DNA of 64,000 nt, taken from assembly GCF_008017415.1 (NCBI RefSeq), contig NZ_VRSV01000002.1, positions 930,001-994,000 of the forward strand. The letters run 5' to 3'. Below the pieces are notes generated by a model that ran no database searches, was not told the DNA's origin, and saw only the letters and a program-made list of their open reading frames with translations. The stretch comes from Microbacterium hatanonis (GTDB taxonomy: Bacteria; Actinomycetota; Actinomycetes; Actinomycetales; Microbacteriaceae). Each line of letters starts with the position of its first letter. Within the stretch, counting starts at the first letter, position 1. Shown here one piece after another: positions 51,612 through 60,340 of the stretch. Made by a program: the position numbers and the translations under genes.

Positions 51612-52601
51612 GTGTCCAGGAAACCGAGCCAGACCGAGGTCTACGAGTACGACGCCCCGGGTGAGGCCGATGCGCTGACGCTGCGCACGCGGGACCTCGC
51701 CGCCCCGGGCGCCGGAGAGGTCACCGTCGAGGTCATCACGGCCGGCATCAGCCACATCGACGGCTTCCTCCGCAGCGGCCGCGAGGCATCGGAGGGCGGA
51801 TGGCCGCGCCGGTCGGGCAGCGAGTTCGCCGGCGTCGTGGTCGCGCTCGGCGACGGGGTCTCGGCCTTCCGGATAGGCGACGACGTCATCGGCCACGTCT
51901 CGAGCGGTGCGCACGCGACCTACCTCAACGCGCCCGTGTCCTCACTTGTGCGCAAGCCCCGCGAGGTCACGTGGGAGGTCGCGGGCGGCCTCTACCTCGC
52001 GGGAGCGACCGCGCTCACGGTGCTCGACGAACTCCGCATCGGCGCCGACGACACCGTGGTCATCTCCGCTGCCGCCGGTGGGGTGGGAAGCATCGAGGCA
52101 CAGGTCGCGAAGCACCTCGGGGCGAAGGTGATCGGAACGTGCGGAGAGCGCAACTTCGACTACCTCCGTCAGCTCGGCATCAAGCCCGTGAAGTACGGCG
52201 ACGGCCTCGCCGAGCGACTCCGCCGCGCGGCGGAAGGCCGACCCATCACGGCCATGATCGACAACTTCGGCAAGGACGGGCACGAGCTGCTCCCCGGGCT
52301 CGGAATCCCCGCGGGGCGCTACCGCTCGAGCGCCGACCGACGAAACATCGAGCTCCGCCTCCTCGACGGCGACCCCGAGGCGGTCGCGAAGGGCACGGAT
52401 CTGCTGCGCCGCGTCGCGGAACTCGCCCGGGTTCGGGCCTTCACCCCGTTGGTGTCGGGGTTCTACCCGCTGGCCGAGATCGCCGACGCCTACGCCGACC
52501 TCGACAAGCTGCACGCGCGAGGCAAGATCATCCTCGCGACGCACCCGGTCACGACCGCCCGCACCCCGAACGCCCGCCAGATCCACGAGGCCGCGCGCTG
52601 A
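51612..52601 (+). CDS. Medium-chain quinone/zinc-type oxidoreductase, NADP-dependent
   Basis: A 329-residue medium-chain dehydrogenase/reductase of the quinone oxidoreductase type (no structural zinc cysteines). Landmarks: SGSEFAGVVVALGDGVSAFRIGD, and the cofactor loop ISAAAGGVGSIEAQVAKHLG. The GTG at 51612 has AAAGG nine bases upstream; an ATG-initiated extension from 51510 would begin in unconserved sequence that overlaps a likely promoter. It stands alone before a convergent ebo-type cluster. Confidence 0.88.
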   Translation: MSRKPSQTEVYEYDAPGEADALTLRTRDLAAPGAGEVTVEVITAGISHIDGFLRSGREASEGGWPRRSGSEFAGVVVALGDGVSAFRIGDDVIGHVSSGAHATYLNAPVSSLVRKPREVTWEVAGGLYLAGATALTVLDELRIGADDTVVISAAAGGVGSIEAQVAKHLGAKVIGTCGERNFDYLRQLGIKPVKYGDGLAERLRRAAEGRPITAMIDNFGKDGHELLPGLGIPAGRYRSSADRRNIELRLLDGDPEAVAKGTDLLRRVAELARVRAFTPLVSGFYPLAEIADAYADLDKLHARGKIILATHPVTTARTPNARQIHEAAR

Positions 52602-52613
52602 CCTCCGTGCCGT

Positions 52614-52682
52614 CCGGAGGAGATGTGCAGACGGGAGGGCGCCCGAGCGGCGATTCTCCTCCGGTGCGCGCATCTCCTCCGG
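52614..52682. repeat. Palindromic intergenic unit with CCGGAGGAGA arms
   Basis: CCGGAGGAGATGTGC (52614-52628) can pair with GCGCATCTCCTCCGG (52668-52682, one mismatch) or with TCTCCTCCGG at 52655-52664. It fills the gap between the convergent oxidoreductase and phosphatase-superfamily genes. Confidence 0.65.
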
Positions 52683-52710
52683 TACGACCGCCGGCTGATC
52701 GGGATGCGGG

Positions 52711-54135
52711 TCAGACGCGCGAACTGCGCCGGGTGGGGGCGTTCACCGGCGAACCGTGGGCGGCCAGGATGAGGTCGCGCACGTCGGTCGCCGCGACTGA
52801 CGTCACGCTGTCGTCGAGCAGCGCCGCATCCGAGCACAGCAGCAGCGGGGTGTCGGCCGCCGACTCCGGCAGGCGGCCGTGCGTCCCGCGTACCCACGAG
52901 GGGTCCAGCGGCACGGTGCTCATCGCGTAGCGCAACCCGAGCTTCTTCTTGACCAGGTTGAGCCCTGCCTTCGCCTTCGCGAGGCGGTCGGCGGGGTCGA
53001 AGAACAGCTCGGCGGGGTCGTAGCCGGGCTTGCGGTGGATGTCGACGCCTCGCGCGTACTCCGGGGCGAGGTCGTCGTCGAGCCAGAAGTAGTAGGTGAA
53101 CCACGCACCGGGTTCGGCGACCACGACGAGTTCGCCCGAGCGCTCGTGGTCGAGTCCGTACGCGGCCTGCGCCTCGCGGTCGAGCACCTCGTCGACGCCG
53201 GGGAGCGCGCGCAGCAGGGAGGCGACCCGGGCGATGTCGCTCTCGTCGTCGACGTAGACGTGCGCGACCTGGTGGTCGGCGACGGCGAAGGCGCGCGAGG
53301 TCCACGGATCGAGCTGCTCCCGGCCGTCCTGCACGTAGACCTCGAGCAGTCCCTCGCGTCGCAGCGCGCGGTTGATGTCGACGGGCCGATTCGCGTCGGC
53401 GATGCCGTACTCCGCCAGCGCGACGACCGTGTACCCGCGGGCCTCCGCGTCGTCGAGGAGCGGCGCCAGTGCGGTGTCGAGCTCCCGCGCGGCGCGGTCG
53501 GCCTCGGGCGAGTTCGGACCGAACCGCTGCAGGTCGTAGTCGAGGTGGGGCAGGTACGACATGACCAGCTCGGGAGCGGGCGAGCCCCACCGCTCGCTCA
53601 GCATGCCGCGGGTCGCGTCGATGAGCCACTGCGACGAGGCGATGGTCGCCGTCGGTCCCCAGTACTGGAAGAGCGGGAAGTCGCCGAGGTCGCGCACGAG
53701 GGGGTCGTGCAGCGCCGCCGGGCGCACGTAGGCGTCGGGGCTCTTGCGCCCGTCGGCGTGGTAGATCGGGCGCGGGGTCACGGTCACGTCGGTCGTCGCA
53801 CCCATCGCGTACCACCAGCCCAGGTTGGCCGCGCGATAGTCGGAGTCGCGGCGCCGCGCGGTCTCCCACAGCTTCTCGCCGGCGACGAGCTTGTTGTGCT
53901 GACGCCACAGCAGCGGGTCGCCGAGTCCGCGGAAGTACCATCCGTTGCCGACGATGCCGTGGTCGCGCGGCATCGTCCCGGTGAGGATCGTCGACTGCAC
54001 GCTGCAGGTGACGGCAGGGAGGATCGTCTCGAGCTGCACGGTGCGGCCGCGGTCGCCGAGGGCGCGCAGGCGCGGCATGGCTGCGAGGGCTCGCGGGGTG
54101 AGGCCGACGATGTCGAGGAGAAGGACGTTCTTCAT
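52711..54135 (-). CDS. Alkaline-phosphatase-superfamily nucleotide pyrophosphatase/phosphodiesterase (EboF-like)
   Basis: A 474-residue metal-dependent phosphodiesterase/pyrophosphatase. The first metal aspartate is in LLLDIVGLT, the threonine nucleophile in AVTCSVQSTILTG, and later metal ligands in ALAEYGIAD and VADHQVAH. No signal peptide. It is the last gene of the minus-strand ebo-type cluster; its ATG overlaps the stop of the EboE-like gene. In characterised ebo clusters this position belongs to a phosphatase-superfamily member. Confidence 0.87.
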   Translation of the reverse strand: MKNVLLLDIVGLTPRALAAMPRLRALGDRGRTVQLETILPAVTCSVQSTILTGTMPRDHGIVGNGWYFRGLGDPLLWRQHNKLVAGEKLWETARRRDSDYRAANLGWWYAMGATTDVTVTPRPIYHADGRKSPDAYVRPAALHDPLVRDLGDFPLFQYWGPTATIASSQWLIDATRGMLSERWGSPAPELVMSYLPHLDYDLQRFGPNSPEADRAARELDTALAPLLDDAEARGYTVVALAEYGIADANRPVDINRALRREGLLEVYVQDGREQLDPWTSRAFAVADHQVAHVYVDDESDIARVASLLRALPGVDEVLDREAQAAYGLDHERSGELVVVAEPGAWFTYYFWLDDDLAPEYARGVDIHRKPGYDPAELFFDPADRLAKAKAGLNLVKKKLGLRYAMSTVPLDPSWVRGTHGRLPESAADTPLLLCSDAALLDDSVTSVAATDVRDLILAAHGSPVNAPTRRSSRV

Positions 54136-55292
54136 GGTGTGGTGACCTCTGCGGGGAGTGTGAGGGCGGGGGCGAGCTGGGTCGTCGCCCAGCGGAGCTC
54201 GGCGGCGATGCCCTCGACGAGCGAGTCGGGCTGCAGGTGGTCGGGCAGCACCGTCCAGGTGTAGGTCTCGACGTCGAGGTGCGCGTCACGACCGTGCGGG
54301 GTCTGCAGCACGGCGTCGACGGCGGCGCGCAGCACCTCGGTGGTGGCGCGCAGGGGCGGGGCGGGGGTCGCGTGCAGCGGGATGTGCACGTGCACCCGCC
54401 ATGGTCGATCGGTCGGCCAGGCGGGGTCGGCGGCGAGCACCTCGGGCAGGTCGTCGGCGGCGAACTCGGGGACGGATGCGGCGGGACGCGCGCGCACCTG
54501 ATGCACGTAGCGCGCCTCGGCGAAGGGGGCGAGGGCCTCCAGCGTCCCGTCGGCGGAGGGGTCGGTCACCTCGAGCGCGACCGATGCCTGCACCTTCACG
54601 ATGCGCACGCCCGCCCGTTCGGCAGCCGCCACGGCGGCGGTGGGGTCGGCGAACGACACGGCGAGGTGACAGGTGTCGAGGCAGAGCCCGAGGAGTCCGT
54701 CCGCGGTGAGGTGCGGTCGCGCGCCGAGCCAGGCCACCACGTCGGCGACGTCGTCGAGGATGCAGCCGGGCTCCGGCTCGATGCCGACGCGCACGGTGCG
54801 TCCGGTGCGCCGCTCGATCTCCTGGAGACCGTCGACCAGGGCACCGAGGGCGGCCTCGGCGGCGGCGTCGGCGTCGGCATCCCATCCCACCCGCCACCCG
54901 AGCGGCAGGGTCGAGATGCTCCCCGACGCCCCCTCGGGCAGCAGCGCGGCGAGCAGGGTCGCGCAGTCGAGCGTGTACCGCAGGCGCTCGGCGCTCGTCC
55001 AGTCGGGCCGGTAGACCGCGAGCTTCACCACGTCATCGTGGAACCCGCGGTACGGGAACGCGTTGATCGTCCGCAGCGTGAGCGCGTTGCGCTCCAGCGC
55101 GGCCGACAGTCGTCCGCGCGCCGACGCGTCGGCGGCGAGGACGGCAGCGGTGTCGGCCGGGATCCAGAGCCCGACCCCGAGGGCGTCGAGGCCCGCCGCG
55201 GCCCGGACGGGGCCGGCGTGCACGTCGAGCTGCTCGATGATGCCGTCGAGGTCTTCGGCCGGGTGCACGTTGGTGCAGTACGACAGCTCCAC
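54132..55292 (-). CDS. EboE-like metabolite traffic protein (TIM-barrel isomerase fold)
   Basis: A 386-residue protein of the xylose-isomerase-like TIM-barrel fold. It begins LSYCTNVHPAEDL, the start pattern of EboE proteins, and contains INAFPYRGFHDDVVKLAVY, VGIEPEPGCILDD and CLDTCHLAVSF with conserved glutamate/histidine metal positions. The GTG at 55292 lies three bases after the TatD stop. Its reaction is unknown; it is genetically tied to EboB and EboC. Confidence 0.85.
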   Translation of the reverse strand: MELSYCTNVHPAEDLDGIIEQLDVHAGPVRAAAGLDALGVGLWIPADTAAVLAADASARGRLSAALERNALTLRTINAFPYRGFHDDVVKLAVYRPDWTSAERLRYTLDCATLLAALLPEGASGSISTLPLGWRVGWDADADAAAEAALGALVDGLQEIERRTGRTVRVGIEPEPGCILDDVADVVAWLGARPHLTADGLLGLCLDTCHLAVSFADPTAAVAAAERAGVRIVKVQASVALEVTDPSADGTLEALAPFAEARYVHQVRARPAASVPEFAADDLPEVLAADPAWPTDRPWRVHVHIPLHATPAPPLRATTEVLRAAVDAVLQTPHGRDAHLDVETYTWTVLPDHLQPDSLVEGIAAELRWATTQLAPALTLPAEVTTP

Positions 55293-55294
55293 GC

Positions 55295-56179
55295 TCAGGC
55301 CTCGCGGCGCGACGCGACGCCGCGGAGCACCGAGTTGCCCTCGAAGGTGTCGGGTCCCTGGCGCTCCGGCTCGAAGCCGGGCACGGGGTCGAGGATGAGT
55401 CGGCCGCTCTGGCCGTAGAAGTCGACCGGGTTCTGCCACAGCACGCGGTCGACGTCGGCGGCGGTGAACCCCGCGTCGAGCATGGCCTGACCGGTCTTGG
55501 CGGTCTTCAGCGGGTCGGAGCGCCCCCAGTCCGCCGCGGAGTTCACGATGACCCGGTCGAGACCGATGCGCTGCATGATCGCCACGACGCGCTGCTCGTC
55601 CATCTTGGTGTCGGGGTAGATGGAGAAGCCCATCCACGCCCCGCTGTCAGCGACCATGTCGACGCAGGTCTCGTTGAGGTGGTCGACCAGCAGGTGCTCG
55701 ACCGGCAGCCCCGACTCGATCGCGACGTCGAGCGTGCGGCGGGTGCCGGTGACCTTGTCGCGGTGGGGGGTGTGCACGAGCGCGGGCAGCGCGTACTCGA
55801 TCGCGAGGGCGAGGTGCTGCGAGAGGATGTCGTCCTCCTCCGGCGTCATGGAGTCGTAGCCCGTCTCGCCGACCGCCACCACGCCGTCCTTCAGCAGGTA
55901 GCGCGGGAGGTGCTCCATCACCTCGCGGCAGCGGGGGTCGTTCGCCTCCTTCGGGTTGAGGGCGATCGTGCAGTGGTGCCGGATGCCGAACTGCGCGGCC
56001 CGGAACCTCTCCCACCCGATCAGCGCGTCGAAGTAGTCGATGAACGACCCGACGGTGGTGCGCGGCTGCCCGAGCCAGAACGCCGGCTCGACGAGGGCGC
56101 GGACGCCGGCGTCGTACATGGCCTCGTAGTCGTCGGTGGTGCGGGAGGTCATGTGGATGTGCGGGTCGAAGATGCGCAT
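55295..56179 (-). CDS. TatD-like metal-dependent hydrolase (EboB-like)
   Basis: A 294-residue TIM-barrel hydrolase with HxH in IFDPHIHMTS, glutamate in AVGETGYDS, histidines in LVHTPHRDK and VDHLNE. The usual terminal aspartate region reads VNSAADWGRSDP. It is the EboB-type member of the cluster. AAAGG lies eight bases before the ATG and it follows the EboA-containing gene by 29 bases. Confidence 0.87.
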   Translation of the reverse strand: MRIFDPHIHMTSRTTDDYEAMYDAGVRALVEPAFWLGQPRTTVGSFIDYFDALIGWERFRAAQFGIRHHCTIALNPKEANDPRCREVMEHLPRYLLKDGVVAVGETGYDSMTPEEDDILSQHLALAIEYALPALVHTPHRDKVTGTRRTLDVAIESGLPVEHLLVDHLNETCVDMVADSGAWMGFSIYPDTKMDEQRVVAIMQRIGLDRVIVNSAADWGRSDPLKTAKTGQAMLDAGFTAADVDRVLWQNPVDFYGQSGRLILDPVPGFEPERQGPDTFEGNSVLRGVASRREA

Positions 56180-56208
56180 CGGTTCGCCTTTCGGGGGAGC
56201 GGGACGGG

Positions 56209-57642
56209 TCAGGCGAGGACGAGGAGGGAGATGTCGTCGGGGATGCTGCGGCCGGCCGCCCGCCGCTCGTCGGCGTAGCGCGCCGCCATCTCCGACAGTT
56301 CGGCGTCGCGTCGGCGCTCCAGTCCGCTGACCACGGAGAGGGGGACGCCCATGAACACGAGCTTGAGCACGCCGTGTCGCCAGGCATGGTCGTCGAGGTG
56401 CGCGTCGGCGAAGCCGCCCATGGCGGCGGCGACCAGTCGCGGGTCGTTCGTTCGCAGTGCGTCGGCGACGAGCTCGCCGCCCAGGCGACGCCACTCGGGA
56501 TCGAGCTCGGCGTCGCGCTCGACGAGCAGGTTCAGCCCTCGCAGCACGCCGCGGCGTTCGGCGTCGTCGCCCTCGCGGTAGAGGGCCGCCACGAGGTCGG
56601 CGCCCGACGAGTCGGACGAGGCGAGGGCGGCCACGAGCGCGGCGCGCGCCAGGTCGTCGACGGTGCCGCCGACGCCCTGGGTGTCGGCGGGGTCGACCGG
56701 TTCGCGCCCCACGGCGCGACCGGCCTCCGCGAACAGACGCCGTACGCGGGCGGGGTCTGCGGCGACGGTGTCGACGGCGGCCGCGGTCCAGGGGTGGGGC
56801 TCGGCGGACAAGGCGCTCATGATGGCCTCCATGCTCGTGCGGGCGAGCCGCGGGGCGTCGAAAGAATGACGGGGCAGCTCGACGGCCGCGACCCCGCGGT
56901 AGCCGATCTTCGAAAGCGTCGCGAAGGCCGCGACGAGGTCGAGCTGCCCCGTACCGAGCTCGAGATGCTCGTGTACGCCGGGCATCATGTCGTCGACCTG
57001 CACGTTGAGGAGCAGATCTCCGGCCGCCCGGAGCGCCCCGACGACGCCCTGGGGCTCGACGGCGACGCAGTGCCCCAGGTCCACGGTGATCCCCACGGTC
57101 ACCGGGTCGCCCAGGGCGGTCCGCAGCCGCAGCGCATCGTCGACGGTCTCGACGAGCATGCCCGGCTCTGGTTCGATCGCGAGGCGGACGCCGGCCGCCG
57201 CGGCGAAGGGGACGAGTTCGCCGAGACGCTCGACGAGCAGCGTCCACCCGCGCTCGGCCGTGACATCGTCCGGGAGCACGCCGCTCCACAACGACACGCA
57301 GTCGGCTTCCAGGACGGCGGCGATCTCGACGGCGCGGCGGAGGAACAGCATCCGCTTCTCGGCCTCGACGTCGACGAGGGTCGGACGATGCTTCTGCCAC
57401 GGGTCGAGCAGGTAGCGCGCCCCCGTCTCGACCACCACGCGCATGCTTCGACGGCGCAGGTCGTCGCGGAGGGCCACGGCCGCCTCGCGCCAGCCGTCGG
57501 CGAACGGGTCGAGGTGCGGGTGCCCGAGGGTCAGCGCGACCGCTCGATATCCGGAGCCCTCGAGGACGTCGAGGGCATCGCCGAGGGTGTGGTCGGCGAA
57601 GCCGTTCGTGCCGTACCCGATCACCCAACCGGGATCGGTCAT
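56209..57642 (-). CDS. Fusion of TIM-barrel sugar-phosphate isomerase domain and EboA domain
   Basis: A 477-residue protein made of two parts. Residues 1 to about 275 form a xylose-isomerase-like TIM barrel (YGTNGFADHTLGDALD, LAIEPEPGMLVETVDD, ITVDLGHCVAV, VELPRHS). Residues from about 285 to the end are a helical EboA-type domain (LGGELVADALRTNDPRLVAAA, FMGVPLSVVSGLERRRD). The reading frame runs through with no break or internal start signal. The ATG overlaps the EboC stop. In other ebo clusters EboA is a separate small protein, so the fusion supports joint action of the two domains. Confidence 0.85.
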   Translation of the reverse strand: MTDPGWVIGYGTNGFADHTLGDALDVLEGSGYRAVALTLGHPHLDPFADGWREAAVALRDDLRRRSMRVVVETGARYLLDPWQKHRPTLVDVEAEKRMLFLRRAVEIAAVLEADCVSLWSGVLPDDVTAERGWTLLVERLGELVPFAAAAGVRLAIEPEPGMLVETVDDALRLRTALGDPVTVGITVDLGHCVAVEPQGVVGALRAAGDLLLNVQVDDMMPGVHEHLELGTGQLDLVAAFATLSKIGYRGVAAVELPRHSFDAPRLARTSMEAIMSALSAEPHPWTAAAVDTVAADPARVRRLFAEAGRAVGREPVDPADTQGVGGTVDDLARAALVAALASSDSSGADLVAALYREGDDAERRGVLRGLNLLVERDAELDPEWRRLGGELVADALRTNDPRLVAAAMGGFADAHLDDHAWRHGVLKLVFMGVPLSVVSGLERRRDAELSEMAARYADERRAAGRSIPDDISLLVLA

Positions 57643-58502
57643 GTCACGTCGCCCTTCGAGCGGAGTCTCGCCAGCACGCGTCCCGCCGCCTGCACCGCGA
57701 GGAGCAGCGCCGTCGGAGCGACCGCGCCGGTCCGCGCGACGAGTGCGGTCTGCAGCGGAACCATGGCGTGGATGCTGGCACGCGCAGCCGATCGCGCGTG
57801 CTCGGCGTCGGGCTGCCGCGCGGCGGCCACCTGCGACGGCAGAGCCGCTGCGAGGTAGCCGGCGCCGCCGAGGAGGGCGGCGGTCGTGTGCGGTGCGGCT
57901 CCGACGACGGAGGCCGCGGCGGCGCCCACGCTCGCGACGGCGGTGGCGCCGGCGGTGGCGGAGGTGGTGCCGTTCACCTCTCCGCGCGCGATGACGGTGA
58001 GCGAGGCTGTGTGCGCGGCGACGATGATCGCGGGGACGATCGCGCGGCGCCACCCGGGTCCGGCCGCGCCCATCATCACGTCGAGTCCGCGGCAGACGGC
58101 CATGACGACCGGGCCGAAGCGGGTCGGCTTGGCCGCGAGGTCGTAGGTCCAGATCGACGCCGCCAGTGCCAGCGAGATCCAGCCCGACGAGCGGCGGGAG
58201 GCGAAGGCCAGGCCGACGCCCGCGACCGTCAGGCCCGCCCCGACCTTGAACGCCGTGTCGCGGGCGACCCGACCCGACGGGATCGGTCGCTCGGGGCGTT
58301 CGACGGCATCGAGCTCGGCGTCGGCGTAGTCGTTGAGCGCCATGCCCGCCGCGTACAGGCAGGCCGACGAGGTCGACAGCGGCAGGGCCGAGACGCCCGT
58401 GCTGCCGCGCGCGTTCGTCGCGCCGACGAGGGTGTCGCCGATGACGGTCAGGGCCGCGGGGGCCCGCACGAGGTCGAGCAGATCGGTCAGGCGGCCGGTC
58501 AT
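57639..58502 (-). CDS. eboC: UbiA-family prenyltransferase, EboC
   Basis: A 287-residue membrane protein with about seven to eight hydrophobic segments. The first Asp-rich motif is NDYADAELDAVERPERPI; the second is reduced (YDLAAKPTRFGP). It would prenylate a small head group at the membrane, forming a lipid-linked metabolite. Overlaps on both sides (ATGA) with the inositol-phosphate synthase and the isomerase-EboA fusion. Confidence 0.88.
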   Translation of the reverse strand: MTGRLTDLLDLVRAPAALTVIGDTLVGATNARGSTGVSALPLSTSSACLYAAGMALNDYADAELDAVERPERPIPSGRVARDTAFKVGAGLTVAGVGLAFASRRSSGWISLALAASIWTYDLAAKPTRFGPVVMAVCRGLDVMMGAAGPGWRRAIVPAIIVAAHTASLTVIARGEVNGTTSATAGATAVASVGAAAASVVGAAPHTTAALLGGAGYLAAALPSQVAAARQPDAEHARSAARASIHAMVPLQTALVARTGAVAPTALLLAVQAAGRVLARLRSKGDVT

Positions 58503-59710
58503 CCGGCGCTGACCTCCTCCGCCAGGCGGACGAGGACACCGGTGCGCTGCACCCACGCGACGTACGCGGCGGTCTGGTCGGCGAAGGCGTGCGTGTCGCT
58601 TCCCCACGGATCTTTGAAGAAGCATCCGAGCTCCGCGATCGCCCCCGACTGGCCGGCCGCCGACGCCAACGCGAGCACGCGGACGAGGTCGAGCACGAGG
58701 GGCGCGGCGAGCGTCGAGTCATACGCGCTCCACGTCGTCTGGAGGGTCACGCGGCTGCCGAGGAAGCCGACGGCGCTGATGTGGTCCCACGCGGTCTTGA
58801 CGTCGCCGAGGTCGGGCACGTTGTCGATGTGCAGGGGTGCGACGACGTCGTCGCCGACGAGCGAGTGCAGTCCGCGGTTCTTCGACACGAGCTTCGAGCG
58901 CACGGCCTCGGGGTCAGCGAGGGTCGCGCCGTCGCCGCCGCCGAGCAGGTTCGTTCCCGCCCACGAGCGCACCTTCAGGTTGCGCGCGGTGAACATGGGA
59001 GCCAGCACGGTCCGCAGGAGGGTCTCGCCGGTCTTGCCGTCCTGGCCGGCGAAAGCGATGCCGGCCGCCTCCGCCCGAGCGCGGAGCACGGGCAGGTTGA
59101 GGCTGGTCGAGGGGGTGAAGGCGGCGAGGGCGGCGCCCGCCTGGATCGCGGCGGCGGCCGCGACCGCGCTCGCCGGCAGCACCCGCTGCGTCGGGTCGGC
59201 GAGGGCGTCGCGCAGTGCCTCTTCGGAGTGGAAAGCCGGGTGGTCGGCGGGGAGCGGCTCCGTCGACGACACGTCGACGACCACGACCGTACTGAGGCCG
59301 TGCCGGTCGCGGAAGTCGGCGATGTCGGCCGCCATGCGGTCGATGTGGTCCTGCTGGGTCGGACCCGAGAGGTCGATGAGGCGCAGGTCGTCGTCGGTGC
59401 GGTCGAGGTCGGCGCGGACGGCTTCGACGAGCGCATCGGAGAACATGCCGCCGGCAGCGAGCGAGGCGGCCTTCGCCGCGAGCGGCACCTCGTAGATGTC
59501 GTGACCGCCGACGACGATGTCGTCGAGGGCGACCAGCGGCACGTCGGCGAACTCGTCGTTCGCGGTCGTCAGGCCGGTCGGAGCCGCCGCCCCGCGGGCG
59601 AGGGCGAACAGGCCCACGGTCGCGGTGGTCGCGAGCGACCCGCGGGCTCCGATGAACCAGGCGCCGACGCGGGGCGCGATGAAATCGGGAGAAGAAGCAC
59701 TGTCGGTCAT
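58499..59710 (-). CDS. Myo-inositol-1-phosphate synthase family protein
   Basis: A 403-residue NAD-dependent synthase-like protein: N-terminal GAWFIGARGSLATT, central AGQDGKTGETLLRTV, SWAGTNLLGGGDG and SKNRGLHSLVGD. Members cyclise glucose-6-phosphate to inositol phosphate. It is the first gene of the ebo-type operon, in the place where many clusters carry EboD, a dehydroquinate-synthase-like NAD-dependent cyclase. The enzyme may make the cyclitol head group that EboC prenylates, which is inference. Confidence 0.87.
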   Translation of the reverse strand: MTDSASSPDFIAPRVGAWFIGARGSLATTATVGLFALARGAAAPTGLTTANDEFADVPLVALDDIVVGGHDIYEVPLAAKAASLAAGGMFSDALVEAVRADLDRTDDDLRLIDLSGPTQQDHIDRMAADIADFRDRHGLSTVVVVDVSSTEPLPADHPAFHSEEALRDALADPTQRVLPASAVAAAAAIQAGAALAAFTPSTSLNLPVLRARAEAAGIAFAGQDGKTGETLLRTVLAPMFTARNLKVRSWAGTNLLGGGDGATLADPEAVRSKLVSKNRGLHSLVGDDVVAPLHIDNVPDLGDVKTAWDHISAVGFLGSRVTLQTTWSAYDSTLAAPLVLDLVRVLALASAAGQSGAIAELGCFFKDPWGSDTHAFADQTAAYVAWVQRTGVLVRLAEEVSAG

Positions 59711-60034
59711 CGTTGTCCTTGCTCTGTGCGCGGCGGTGCGCGGGGCGCTTCGTGGGGGACCGAGGCGCGTAAACGACCGTATGTCGACCTAATGCCTTCG
59801 GTCAAGCAGAAGTCGCGTTGATGTTTGATAAAAGGTGAGCTATGCCCCGCGCGCTTTCGTGCGAACCTCTCGCCGAATGCTCGGTGGGCTACTCGACCGC
59901 TGGCCGCGCGAGGCGGCGCTTCCTGCGGCCCTCCCGCCCTCCGCCGGGTGCGGGGGGCGAGGTGCGCGGATCAGGGTCCGGCGCGAGGCGCAAGCCCCAC
60001 CGGCCGGGGTCCTGTCGGAGAGAGGATCAGGCGC
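59711..60034. other. 324-base gap with a possible minus-strand promoter
   Basis: The half nearest the inositol-phosphate synthase gene contains, on the minus strand, TTGACC (59800-59805), 18 bases, TACGGT (59776-59781), a plausible promoter for the ebo-type operon. An AT-richer patch around 59815-59835 may hold a plus-strand promoter. From 59842 to 60034 an open frame exists but its content (Arg, Pro, Gly-rich) is not convincing, and I see no RNA structure or repeat. Confidence 0.5.
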
Positions 60035-60340
60035 ATGCCCGAGGAGCCGTCGACAGCGCAGAGCGCAGCATCCGATCGTGACCTCGAAGCCGCGATCCTC
60101 GGACTGCTCGCACAGCGCGCCGCCTCCTCGACGATCTGCCCCTCCGAGGCTGCGCGGGTCGTAGGCGGTGAGCAGTGGCGTGAGCAGATGGATGCTGCGC
60201 GCGCCGCGGCGGCGCGACTCGAAGCGGCGGGCATCGTCGACGTCACCCAGGGCGGAGAGGTCGTCGATCCGGCGACCGCCCGCGGGCCGATCCGCATCCG
60301 TCGGCGGCCCACGGACGAGGGGTCGGCGGCGGACGCCTAG
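60035..60340 (+). CDS. DUF3253 domain protein
   Basis: A 101-residue small protein with the DUF3253 pattern: LEAAILGLLAQR, STICPSEAARVVG, WREQMDAARAAAARLEAAG, and GEVVDPATARGPIRIR. This looks like a winged-helix fold, but its function is unknown. gagagg lies upstream of the ATG. The frame is open for 210 bases further upstream, but the conserved domain begins only here. Its stop overlaps the convergent MarR stop (ctag). Confidence 0.83.
   Translation: MPEEPSTAQSAASDRDLEAAILGLLAQRAASSTICPSEAARVVGGEQWREQMDAARAAAARLEAAGIVDVTQGGEVVDPATARGPIRIRRRPTDEGSAADA

Noticed and set aside
52711..59710. Reading the TIM-barrel isomerase and EboA as two separate genes
   Set aside because: The frame is continuous from 57642 to 56209 with no stop, and I see no ribosome site plus start at the domain border that would be needed for a separate EboA.
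59842..60034. Possible small gene upstream of DUF3253
   Set aside because: The open frame is Arg/Pro/Gly-rich with no conserved-looking segment, and three frames are open at once here.
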